Assembly: GCA_016219225.1 (NCBI GenBank)
Contig: JACRBX010000078.1
Coordinates: 1-36,389, forward strand
Length of the DNA: 36,389 nt
Source: Deltaproteobacteria bacterium
Lineage (GTDB): Bacteria > Desulfobacterota > RBG-13-43-22
Direction: 5' to 3'
The notes under the pieces are model-generated. The model did not search any database, was not told the DNA's origin, and was given only the letters and a program-made list of their open reading frames with translations. Made by a program: the position numbers and the translations under genes. Shown one piece after another: positions 25,631-32,450 of this stretch; within the stretch, counting starts at the first letter, position 1, and each line of letters starts with the position of its first letter.

Positions 25631-26263
25631 ATGTTAAAAATTCTTGTTGCCGATGACCATCCGGTTGTTCGTATGGGGCTCAAACAGATCCTTTCGGAAA
25701 CCAAGGACATGATGGTGGCCGATGAAGCGCAGACAGGTCAGGAAGTTCTCAAAAAAGCGACCAAAAACGATTTTGATGTTATTTTATTGGATATCTCGAT
25801 GCCTGGGAAAAACGGCTTGGATATCCTGCGGGAGTTGAGAAATAAAAAACCGAAACTCCCGGTTCTGATCTTAAGTATTTATCCTGAAGATCAGTATGCC
25901 GTCCGGGTTTTAAAATTGGGAGCTGCCGGCTATTTGACCAAGGAGAGTGCCCCCGAAGAATTGACCAATGCCATCCGCAAAGTTTCCCAGGGTAGAAAAT
26001 ATATCAGTCCCAGCCTGGCTGAAAAATTAGCGACCGATTTGGAATTTGATTCCGAAAAAGCGCCTCATGAAACCCTTTCCGACCGGGAGTATCAAGTCCT
26101 GTGTTTACTGGCCACAGGGAAAAGGCTCAAAGACATTGCCGAACAGCTTGACCTGAGTATAAAAACAATCAGCACCTATCGAACCCGGATCCTCGATAAA
26201 ATGCAAATGCGTAACAATGCCGAGATGATCCGGTACGCTTTAAACAATAAATTGGTGATGTAG
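25631..26263 (+). CDS. NarL/LuxR-family response regulator (orphan)
   Basis: A 210-residue regulator. The receiver domain (1-120) has DD at 8-9, phospho-acceptor D54 in ILLDISMPGKNG and the K of TKESAPEE. The C-terminal GerE/LuxR helix-turn-helix is LSDREYQVLCLLATGKRLKDIAEQL...TISTYRTRILDKMQM in outline. GGGGGAT stands seven bases before ATG 25631. No histidine kinase is adjacent; the gene is divergent from the minor pilin operon and could regulate it, which is guesswork from position. In the upstream region TTGACA at ~25484 lacks a good -10 at proper spacing. Confidence 0.9.
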   Translation: MLKILVADDHPVVRMGLKQILSETKDMMVADEAQTGQEVLKKATKNDFDVILLDISMPGKNGLDILRELRNKKPKLPVLILSIYPEDQYAVRVLKLGAAGYLTKESAPEELTNAIRKVSQGRKYISPSLAEKLATDLEFDSEKAPHETLSDREYQVLCLLATGKRLKDIAEQLDLSIKTISTYRTRILDKMQMRNNAEMIRYALNNKLVM

Positions 26264-26306
26264 CAATAGGAGCCACTGGTCCGGGGCAAAAAAAAGGTTT
26301 CGATCA

Positions 26307-26498
26307 GGACGCAGATTTTCGCCGATACCCTCAGGTTCAAGAAATAAGCTGAGAGCTCAAAGCGAAAACCCGCACTCTGCAACTGGCATCTTGAAACTTG
26401 AAATTTTTCAAATTAAATCTTGGAAATCAGCACGATTGGCGAAAATCTGCCGATCCGAATTCAATCGGCTTTCAGCCGATCCGAGTCGATCTGCGTCC
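26307..26498. repeat. GGACGC inverted-repeat element, copy A (192 bp)
   Basis: Ends GGACGCAGAT (26307-26316) and ATCTGCGTCC (26489-26498) are exact reverse complements. An inner hairpin ATCGGC-TTTCA-GCCGAT lies near the right end. Both flanks match the 32342-32438 copy in opposite orientation. The arms carry a loose 10-bp rhythm of CGCNGAT-like motifs. A heptad array occupies the middle (26348-26403). The surrounding gap 26264-26648 has no gene. Confidence 0.75.
26348..26403. repeat. Heptad array, 8 x 7 bp
   Basis: Eight consecutive 7-bp units in one phase. On the minus strand they include TTTCAAG twice, ATGCCAG, TTGCAGA, GTGCGGG, TTTGAGC and TCTCAGC. The length of 56 bp is twice that of the usual array. 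It lies in the centre of inverted-repeat element A; the corresponding centre of copy B lacks it. Confidence 0.65.
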
Positions 26499-26544
26499 AA
26501 AAAAGAAATTCCTATACCATCAAGGTACAGGGTTCAAATTGTTA

Positions 26545-26579
26545 TTCTGCATTCTGACTCCTGAATTCCGGATTCCTGG
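26545..26579. repeat. Heptad array, 5 x 7 bp
   Basis: Units TTCTGCA, TTCTGAC, TCCTGAA, TTCCGGA and TTCCTGG in phase, 70 bp past the mqnP stop (beyond the end of the menaquinone operon). Confidence 0.65.
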
Positions 26580-26648
26580 TTTTTAGCTGTTCAAGAGAGC
26601 AATCGATCGTTCTTCCTTTCGGCCTATCACCTAGTAACATGAAAGTTA

Positions 26649-27494
26649 CTATAAAAAATCCAGGAAAGTGCTCAAGAAAAGGACCAGGCTGACGGCGGCA
26701 TTCAAGGTAAAGAAAGAGGTTTCCAGACGTGAGAGGTCCCGGGGGGAAATGATCCAATGTTCTATAAACAAAAATAAGAATACCAGACCCAGCCCCCCGA
26801 AATAAAATTTCCCCAGGTGGGCCATCCAACCCGTGAGTACAAAGAAGATAAAAGCTGCCAAATGAAAAAGGCGGGCTACCCTGAAGGCCGTGGGGTTTCC
26901 CCATCGGGCCGGAATGGAATGCAGTCCGGAGTCCCGGTCAAAGACTTCATCCTGACAGGCATAGAGACAGTCGAAACCGGCCACCCAGAAAAGAACCCCG
27001 CCTCCGAGCAGGAGCGGGGCAAAGGAGAGCTCTCCGGTGACCGCAACCCAACCACCGATAGGGGCGATGGCCAGGGAAAGCCCCAAGATAAGATGGGAGC
27101 CCGAGGTGAACCGTTTAGTATAGGAATAAAAATGGATTATAGCAAGAGCCAGGGGCGCAAGAATGAAGGCCAGGGTATTTAAACGATAAGCGGCCAGAAA
27201 AAAAAGACCGAGCGAGATGCCCCAGACCGTCCAGGCCATCTCAGAACCCATCCGTTTTGAAGGGATCGGTCGCGCTTTGGTCCGGGGGTTTTGGGCATCG
27301 ATTCGGGCATCCGCCAGACGATTAAAGGCCATGGCTGACGTCCTGGCCCCGATCATGGCCAGAAGAATCCAGAGAGCAACCGGAACCGATGGCGGCCCCC
27401 CTGCACCCAGCCAGGCCCCCATATAGGCAAAGGGCAGGGCAAACAGGGTATGCTCAAATTTTACCAATTCCATTATCAGGAGGATCTTTTTCAC
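26649..27494 (-). CDS. mqnP: UbiA-family prenyltransferase, MqnP-like
   Basis: A 281-residue membrane prenyltransferase with about eight or nine hydrophobic segments. The first Asp-rich motif reads NRLADARIDAQNPRTKARPIP and the second DCLYACQDEVFDRDSGLHSIPARWG; both bind the Mg-pyrophosphate of the prenyl donor. Family role: transfer of a polyprenyl chain to an aromatic ring. Sequence alone would also fit 4-hydroxybenzoate polyprenyltransferase (UbiA), but the operon with mqnE/mqnC points to prenylation of 1,4-dihydroxy-6-naphthoate, the MqnP step. It starts with GTG at 27494, overlapping the mqnL stop as GTGA. Last gene of the operon. Confidence 0.85.
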   Translation of the reverse strand: MKKILLIMELVKFEHTLFALPFAYMGAWLGAGGPPSVPVALWILLAMIGARTSAMAFNRLADARIDAQNPRTKARPIPSKRMGSEMAWTVWGISLGLFFLAAYRLNTLAFILAPLALAIIHFYSYTKRFTSGSHLILGLSLAIAPIGGWVAVTGELSFAPLLLGGGVLFWVAGFDCLYACQDEVFDRDSGLHSIPARWGNPTAFRVARLFHLAAFIFFVLTGWMAHLGKFYFGGLGLVFLFLFIEHWIISPRDLSRLETSFFTLNAAVSLVLFLSTFLDFL

Positions 27495-28939
27495 TGGGGA
27501 ATTCCAAGCCGTTGCCAGATATTATTTACTTTTTCGATGACCGTTTGATCCATCCGAATCTTTTCCGGCCAGGACCGGACCATCCCTTCGTCGGCCCCTT
27601 TGGTGGTGGCATCAAAACCGATCTTGCTTCCCAGATGGGGGAGGGGAGAGGCATGATCCAGGGCATCGACCGGTCCTTCCACCAAGACCATATCCCTCTT
27701 GGGGTCCACATTGGCCCCCCATTGCCAGATCACCTGATCAAGGTTCTGGACATCGACCTCCCGATCGAAAACGACAATAAATTTTGAAAACATCATCTGG
27801 CCCAAACCCCAGAGGGCCTGCATGACCTTTTTGGCATGGCCCGGATAGCGTTTGTCAATCGCAACAAAGGCAAAATTATGAAAAGCCCCGGCCACCGGCA
27901 GATGCATATCCCGTATCTCAGGCAGGGTTTGCCGCAGCAGGGGCAGGAAGATCCTTTCGGTGGCCTTGCCCATATAGGCGTCTTCCATGGGCGGGATCCC
28001 CACCACGGTCGCCGGATAGATCGGATTTTTTCTGTGGGTGAGGCAGGTGATGTGCATCACCGGATAATCATCGGCCGGAGAATAATAACCGGTGTGATCG
28101 CCAAAAGGCCCTTCCCGCCGGCGTTCGCCGGTTTTGACCACTCCCTCGATAACGATCTGGGCATTGGCCGGGACTTCCAGGTCGACCGTGAGGCACTTGA
28201 CCAAATGGACCGGTTCATGTCGGAGGAATCCGGCTAACATGAATTCATCCATTTCCTCGGGCAGCGGGGCCGTGGCCGCATAGGTCAGGACCGGGTCAGG
28301 TCCGAGAACAACGGCCACCGGCAGATCTTTGCCTTCCGCTTCGGCTATCCGGAAGTGTTGTGCCCCGCCCTTATGGGTTTGCCAGTGCATGCCCAGGGTC
28401 TGGTGGTCAAAAACCTGGAGTCGGTACATCCCCACGTTGCGCCGGCCGTTCTGAGGATCTTTGGTTATGACCAGGGGCAGGGTGATGAAAGGGCCGGCAT
28501 CCATAGGCCAGGTGGTCAGGATCGGGAAAGGGGAAAGGTCCGGATTTTCCCGGATAACGATCTCCTGGCAGGGGGCCTGGCTGACGGTCTTGGGAAGAAG
28601 GCCCCTTAAGCGCTTTAACTTGGGAATCAGGTTTAATTTCTGGCGAAAGGTTCTGGGCGGCTCGGTCTTGAGCAAAGCGCTAATTTCTTCTCCCACCTGA
28701 TCCAGATGATCGACCTCCAGGGCCAGGCACATCCTCTTCATGGAGCCAAAAAGGTTGGTCAGGACCGGGAATTCTTTTCCTTTGACGGATTCAAAAAGGA
28801 GGGCCGGTCCCCCGGCTTTACAAACCCGGTCAGTAACTTCACAGATTTCCAGGTAAGGATCGAGGGGTTCCCGGATGCGGACCAGTTCCCCCAGGGCTTC
28901 TAATTTATTGATAAAGGTGTTTAAATCAGGATAGGCCAT
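27491..28939 (-). CDS. mqnL: UbiD-family decarboxylase, MqnL-like
   Basis: A 482-residue UbiD-family enzyme of normal length. Visible family motifs are RREGPFGDHTGYYSP (with the Arg-Glu pair of the active site), PIYPATVVGIPPMEDAYMGKA and GHAKKVMQALWGLGQMMFSK. Such enzymes use prenylated FMN made by a UbiX-type partner to decarboxylate aromatic or alpha,beta-unsaturated acids. In this operon the likely reaction is decarboxylation of the prenylated 1,4-dihydroxy-6-naphthoate intermediate. No ubiX/mqnM gene is in the window. AAGGAG four bases ahead fixes ATG 28939, 11 bp after the mqnX stop. Confidence 0.86.
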   Translation of the reverse strand: MAYPDLNTFINKLEALGELVRIREPLDPYLEICEVTDRVCKAGGPALLFESVKGKEFPVLTNLFGSMKRMCLALEVDHLDQVGEEISALLKTEPPRTFRQKLNLIPKLKRLRGLLPKTVSQAPCQEIVIRENPDLSPFPILTTWPMDAGPFITLPLVITKDPQNGRRNVGMYRLQVFDHQTLGMHWQTHKGGAQHFRIAEAEGKDLPVAVVLGPDPVLTYAATAPLPEEMDEFMLAGFLRHEPVHLVKCLTVDLEVPANAQIVIEGVVKTGERRREGPFGDHTGYYSPADDYPVMHITCLTHRKNPIYPATVVGIPPMEDAYMGKATERIFLPLLRQTLPEIRDMHLPVAGAFHNFAFVAIDKRYPGHAKKVMQALWGLGQMMFSKFIVVFDREVDVQNLDQVIWQWGANVDPKRDMVLVEGPVDALDHASPLPHLGSKIGFDATTKGADEGMVRSWPEKIRMDQTVIEKVNNIWQRLGIPQ

Positions 28940-28950
28940 ACAACTCCTTT

Positions 28951-30357
28951 TTAATGTGACGAGTGACGGGTGGCGAGTGACGGATAAGGCTCAACATCGA
29001 GCCAGAGAAGATCTTTTCCCCGGGAGTATATCATTGCCTCCGGAAATTCTTTGGCCGGGCATTTTTCAAGGGGCAGAAAAAGCATCCCGGCCTTTTTCCC
29101 CGGAGCAAGGCTCCCTAAATGATCTTCGAGGTTTAGGGCCCGGGCCCCATTTAGGGTGGCCATTTCAAGGATCAATCTTGGGTCTATTCCCGGGAAGGAT
29201 CGATGCACAAAGGCCATTTCTTCCCAGAGACTGAGATCCTGATTACTGGCCAGGCTGTCGGTTCCGAGAGCCGGGGCCAGATTAAGTTGCAGCATGTCCG
29301 GAAGCAGGGGCAGGGACCGGGAAATAAAATAATTACTCCGGGGGCAGACCACTATTTGGGCCCTCTTGTCCTTTAAGATTTCAAGGTCATTCCTGACGGC
29401 CCGGGTCAGATGGATGCATTGCGTTTTTTTATCGAGGACCCCCAGGCTCTCTAAATAGGCAACCGGGTTCTTCTTTGGAGATGCCCAGTTTTCAATGCCC
29501 CTTCCCCGTTCCTGCAGAAACTCCCGCCAGGGGCCCTGACCGGTGAAAAGGAATTCTTCCTCTTCAATCGATTCAGCGACATGAATGGAAAGGGGAAGGC
29601 AGTGTTCATTAGTCCAGGTTTTGGCGGATTGTATGGCTCTGGAGGAGGTAGTGTGGGGGGCATGGGCGCCGAGGGACAACCAGTTGATTGCGGATTGCGG
29701 ATTGCGGATTGCGGAATCAGGGACAGAGCGTTCGGAATACAGAGTTCGGGCTCTGGCCCAGTTGATTGCGGAATGCGGATTGCGGATTGCGGAATCAGGG
29801 GGGGAGAGTTCGGGCTCCGGCCCAGAGGGGTCTACGCCCCGGAGGGAGTTCGGAGTTCGGAGTTCGGAGTTGGAGGTAAGGGAGGCCGGTAAGGTGAGGG
29901 TCTGATCCAAAAAGCCGATGACTTCGTAAAAGGCGCATCGAACCAATCCATCGGGCGATTCAAATCCATTACCCCCCAAAGAACCGGTCCAGTCTCCCAC
30001 GGCAATGGTTCCAAAGCGATGGAGATTTTTAACGGCGGTTTGAATGGCCGAAAGCCGCTCAACTTCCGTCAACGATTCCCTGATGGCCAATAAGCCCCTG
30101 ACCCAGGATAAAAAACCCAGTCCGGGGTTTAAACGTCCTTTTAAGGCCGAAAGTTCCAGATGGGTATGGGCATTGATTAAGGCCGGGAAAATGACCCCGT
30201 CCCCCAAATCGGTAAGCTTTCCTTGATCCTTGACCCTTCTGTTATCCCCGACAGAGATTATTTTTCCCTGAGAAACAGTCACCACCCCGTTTTCTATTGG
30301 AGGGGATTCGACCGGATAAACCCAACGGGCCTTATAAAAAATAATATCTGTTTCCAT
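28951..30357 (-). CDS. mqnX: Amidohydrolase, aminofutalosine deaminase-like (MqnX), with repeat-derived insertion
   Basis: A 468-residue member of the amidohydrolase superfamily (SsnA/TrzN/MqnX type). The metal site is complete: H64 and H66 in NAHTHLE, H259 in HVAES and D367 in GTDSLASN, with H232 in LGAHAPHTTS as a further conserved His. In the futalosine pathway MqnX deaminates 6-amino-6-deoxyfutalosine to futalosine; the operon context makes this the best role. Residues ~162-226 are an insertion with no family counterpart, encoded by heptad repeats (SNSELRTPNSL, then two copies of a DSAIRNPxSAIN-type stretch). The last ten residues are repeat-encoded too. The frame stays open throughout, so the protein may still work if the loop is external. 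ATG 30357 lacks a clear ribosome site. Confidence 0.82.
   Translation of the reverse strand: METDIIFYKARWVYPVESPPIENGVVTVSQGKIISVGDNRRVKDQGKLTDLGDGVIFPALINAHTHLELSALKGRLNPGLGFLSWVRGLLAIRESLTEVERLSAIQTAVKNLHRFGTIAVGDWTGSLGGNGFESPDGLVRCAFYEVIGFLDQTLTLPASLTSNSELRTPNSLRGVDPSGPEPELSPPDSAIRNPHSAINWARARTLYSERSVPDSAIRNPQSAINWLSLGAHAPHTTSSRAIQSAKTWTNEHCLPLSIHVAESIEEEEFLFTGQGPWREFLQERGRGIENWASPKKNPVAYLESLGVLDKKTQCIHLTRAVRNDLEILKDKRAQIVVCPRSNYFISRSLPLLPDMLQLNLAPALGTDSLASNQDLSLWEEMAFVHRSFPGIDPRLILEMATLNGARALNLEDHLGSLAPGKKAGMLFLPLEKCPAKEFPEAMIYSRGKDLLWLDVEPYPSLATRHSSH
28956..28983. repeat. Heptad array, 4 x 7 bp, at the 3' end of mqnX
   Basis: Units GTGACGA, GTGACGG (twice) and GTGGCGA in phase. Read on the minus strand it encodes the last residues of MqnX (PSLATRHSSH), so the C-terminal tail of that enzyme is repeat-derived. 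Confidence 0.85.
29681..29873. repeat. Three heptad arrays and a 78/64-bp tandem duplication inside mqnX
   Basis: GATTGCG repeats four times at 29686-29713 plus a degenerate fifth. At 29764-29798 GATTGCG occurs three times with one GAATGCG and the same degenerate last unit. GAGTTCG repeats three times plus GAGTTGG at 29846-29873. The blocks 29681-29758 and 29759-29822 are imperfect copies of each other; they differ in length by 14 bp, exactly two heptads. Confidence 0.9.
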
Positions 30358-30382
30358 GGTAGAGATTTAAAGTTTTTTACTC

Positions 30383-30410
30383 CGCAATCCGCAATCCGAA
30401 ATCCGCATTG
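30383..30410. repeat. Heptad array, 4 x 7 bp
   Basis: CGCAATC twice, CGAAATC and CGCATTG in phase: the reverse complement of the GATTGCG unit expanded inside mqnX 600 bp away. It lies in the 55-bp gap upstream of mqnX. Confidence 0.85.
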
Positions 30411-30412
30411 CC

Positions 30413-31276
30413 TTATTTGATCCAGGTCCGAAAATCCGGGCCGATGTCCCCCCGTTCCTTGTAGCGCTGCATGGACTGACGGCAGAAACAGTTCCCAGGG
30501 CTTTTGTGGACTTTGGAAAGGATGGAAAGGATCAACCCGGGGAAGGCCTCTTCGACCCTTTTGACCAAAGCCATTTCTTCGGGAGAAGAAAGCCCTTCAA
30601 AGAGGACCCCGGGCTGATAGGGCCGGTCCAACATCCCTTCGGCGAAATTAACAGGATAACAGAGGGCCCCGTAACACATTTCCAATTCCCTGGCCAAAAA
30701 AGTTTCCGGGGCCAGGTTCATACCGATCAAATCCCCGCCGAAGAGTCTGAATTTGCGTATTTCCGCCGGTGTCTCCATCCGGGGGCCTTCAACGGAGACA
30801 TAAATCCCGGTACGATGCAACCGGAAGGAGGATTTCTCTAAAGAGTCGGCCATCTTATTATTGAGATCCGGACAAAAAACCGGGTTCTGGCGGATAACCC
30901 CGATCCCCTTTCCCTCAAAAAAGGTTCCGGGACCGGAACGGGTTTCATCAATCAGATCATCGACCAGGCAAAGGTCCCCTGGAGCAAAAGCGGGGTTCAG
31001 AGATCCCGGCGCCGACCAGGAAAGGATGCGGCCGACTCCCGCTTCTTTCAAGGCCCAGATGTTGGCCCGATCATTGACAAAAGGGGCGGACAGGCTGTAG
31101 CCCTCTTCGCCATGCCGGGAAAGGACCACGAAAGGGATGTCCTGATAACGAAGAAAATGAAGGGGAGCACTTTGGCCAAAAGGGGTTTCCAGCCGCAGGG
31201 CCTTTTCTTCCCAGGCCCCGGAAGCGATGAGCGGTTTATGGGCCCCGACCCGGGCAATGATGGCTAATTCCGGCAT
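30413..31276 (-). CDS. PNP/MTAP-family nucleoside phosphorylase, candidate futalosine-cleaving enzyme
   Basis: A 287-residue protein of the PNP/MTAP phosphorylase superfamily: SRHGEEGY (53-60), NDRANIWALKEAGVGRIL, SAPGSLNPAFAPGDLCLVDDLIDETR and SVEGPRMETPAEIR (161-174) match the MTAP core. Deviations: the N-terminal phosphate-binding Gly-Gly-Thr/Ser loop is not visible (IIARVGAHKP), GMT is GMN (185-187), and the base-recognition Asp of MTAP (TDYD) is replaced by Asn210 in PVNFAEG. Asn at this place is the purine nucleoside phosphorylase choice for 6-oxopurines. In the operon it most likely releases hypoxanthine from futalosine, doing the job of MqnB. It overlaps mqnC by 13 bp. Its C-terminus has an extra CFCRQSMQRYKERG segment. 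Confidence 0.78.
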   Translation of the reverse strand: MPELAIIARVGAHKPLIASGAWEEKALRLETPFGQSAPLHFLRYQDIPFVVLSRHGEEGYSLSAPFVNDRANIWALKEAGVGRILSWSAPGSLNPAFAPGDLCLVDDLIDETRSGPGTFFEGKGIGVIRQNPVFCPDLNNKMADSLEKSSFRLHRTGIYVSVEGPRMETPAEIRKFRLFGGDLIGMNLAPETFLARELEMCYGALCYPVNFAEGMLDRPYQPGVLFEGLSSPEEMALVKRVEEAFPGLILSILSKVHKSPGNCFCRQSMQRYKERGDIGPDFRTWIK

Positions 31277-32295
31277 TTTTGTTCGACCTTGTTATAAAAA
31301 GTATCCCGCTGACAGGGCTCAAAACCGGCCGTCTCAATCAACCGTCTCATCTCGGGCAAAGAAAGGCGGTGGGCCACTCCGGTAGCGGCCACCACGTTTT
31401 CTTCGATCATAGTGCTGCCCAGGTCATTAGCCCCGAAATAAAGGGCCACCTGGGCCACTTTCGGCCCCTGAGTCACCCAGGAGGCCTGGATATTAGGGAC
31501 ATTGTCCAGAACCAGGCGCGACAAGGCCAGCATCCGCAAATATTCCACCCCTTTGGCCTCCGTTAAGGGGAGTTCCGTATGCCCCGGTTGAAAGGTCCAG
31601 GGGATAAAGGCCGTAAACCCGCCGGTCCGGTCCTGAAGATCCCTGATGGCGAACAGGTGATCGATGCGTTCTTCCACGGTTTCTATATGTCCGAACATCA
31701 TGGTGGCCGTGGTCTTCAACCCCAGACCATGGGCCGTTTCCATGACGTTGAGCCAGTCAGCGGCTGATCCCTTTTTCGGAGAGATCAGTTTCCTGACCCG
31801 TTCGGAGAGGATTTCGGCCCCGCCGCCGGGGATGGACCCCAGCCCGGATTCTTTCAGCCGGCCAAGGACTTCGGCAATGGATAAACCGGAAATCTTTGAC
31901 ATGTGCAGGATCTCCGGTGGAGAAAATCCATGAACATGGATCGGGTAGTGCCCTTTTATCCAACTGATCAGCCCTTCATAATATTCGAGCGAAAGCCGCG
32001 GGTGCAGGCCGCCCTGGAGGAGGATTTGGGTGCCGCCCAAGTCAATAGTTTCCTCAATCTTACGCCCCAATGCTTCTTGTGAAAGGACGTAGGCGGAAGG
32101 GGATTCCAGGGGCTGAAAAAAAGCACAAAAACGACAGCCCGAGATACAGACATTGGTATAGTTGATATTCCGGTCCACCACATAGGTGACGATCGGCTCC
32201 GGATGAAGGGAAAGCCGGTAGTCCTGAGCGGCCTGCCCGAGAATCAGAAGATCTTTTTGGTACCATTGAAGGGCTTCATTATATGTTAGACGCAT
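31264..32295 (-). CDS. mqnC: Cyclic dehypoxanthinyl futalosine synthase (radical SAM)
   Basis: A 343-residue radical SAM enzyme with C50-x3-C54-x2-C57 (CISGCRFC) binding the 4Fe-4S cluster. The stretch VTYVVDRNINYTNVC is characteristic of MqnC, and GGTQILLQGGLHP, GLGSIPGGGAEIL and ATMMFGHIET are conserved in the MqnC/MqnE group. It cyclises dehypoxanthinyl futalosine in menaquinone synthesis. AAGGAA stands about nine bases before ATG 32295. It is separated from mqnE by 155 bp holding the inverted-repeat element B, and overlaps the downstream phosphorylase gene. Confidence 0.93.
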   Translation of the reverse strand: MRLTYNEALQWYQKDLLILGQAAQDYRLSLHPEPIVTYVVDRNINYTNVCISGCRFCAFFQPLESPSAYVLSQEALGRKIEETIDLGGTQILLQGGLHPRLSLEYYEGLISWIKGHYPIHVHGFSPPEILHMSKISGLSIAEVLGRLKESGLGSIPGGGAEILSERVRKLISPKKGSAADWLNVMETAHGLGLKTTATMMFGHIETVEERIDHLFAIRDLQDRTGGFTAFIPWTFQPGHTELPLTEAKGVEYLRMLALSRLVLDNVPNIQASWVTQGPKVAQVALYFGANDLGSTMIEENVVAATGVAHRLSLPEMRRLIETAGFEPCQRDTFYNKVEQKCRN

Positions 32296-32341
32296 TACAT
32301 TATTTTCCTTGAGAATTCAAAAGCATAGGAATTTCCATTTT

Positions 32342-32438
32342 GGACGCCGATGAACTCGGATCGGCAGAGGGCCGATCGTGCAGATTGCCAGGATAAAATA
32401 GAATAATTATCTGCGAGTATCGGTGAAAATCGGCGTCC
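32342..32438. repeat. GGACGC inverted-repeat element, copy B (97 bp)
   Basis: Ends GGACGCCGAT (32342-32351) and ATCGGCGTCC (32429-32438) are exact reverse complements; compared with copy A one base pair is changed on both sides (A-T to C-G). The inner hairpin is ATCGGC-AGAGG-GCCGAT. It lies between mqnE and mqnC, inside the presumed transcript, so it could act as an RNA structure there. Confidence 0.78.
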
Positions 32439-32450
32439 TAATTTAAGCTT

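Noticed and set aside
29686-29798. Possible CRISPR array
   Set aside because: Units are 7 bp, contiguous and without spacers, and no cas gene is present.
29581-29905. Plus-strand frames reading IADCGLRIADCG-type repeats
   Set aside because: Products of the heptad arrays read in the other direction, antisense to mqnX.
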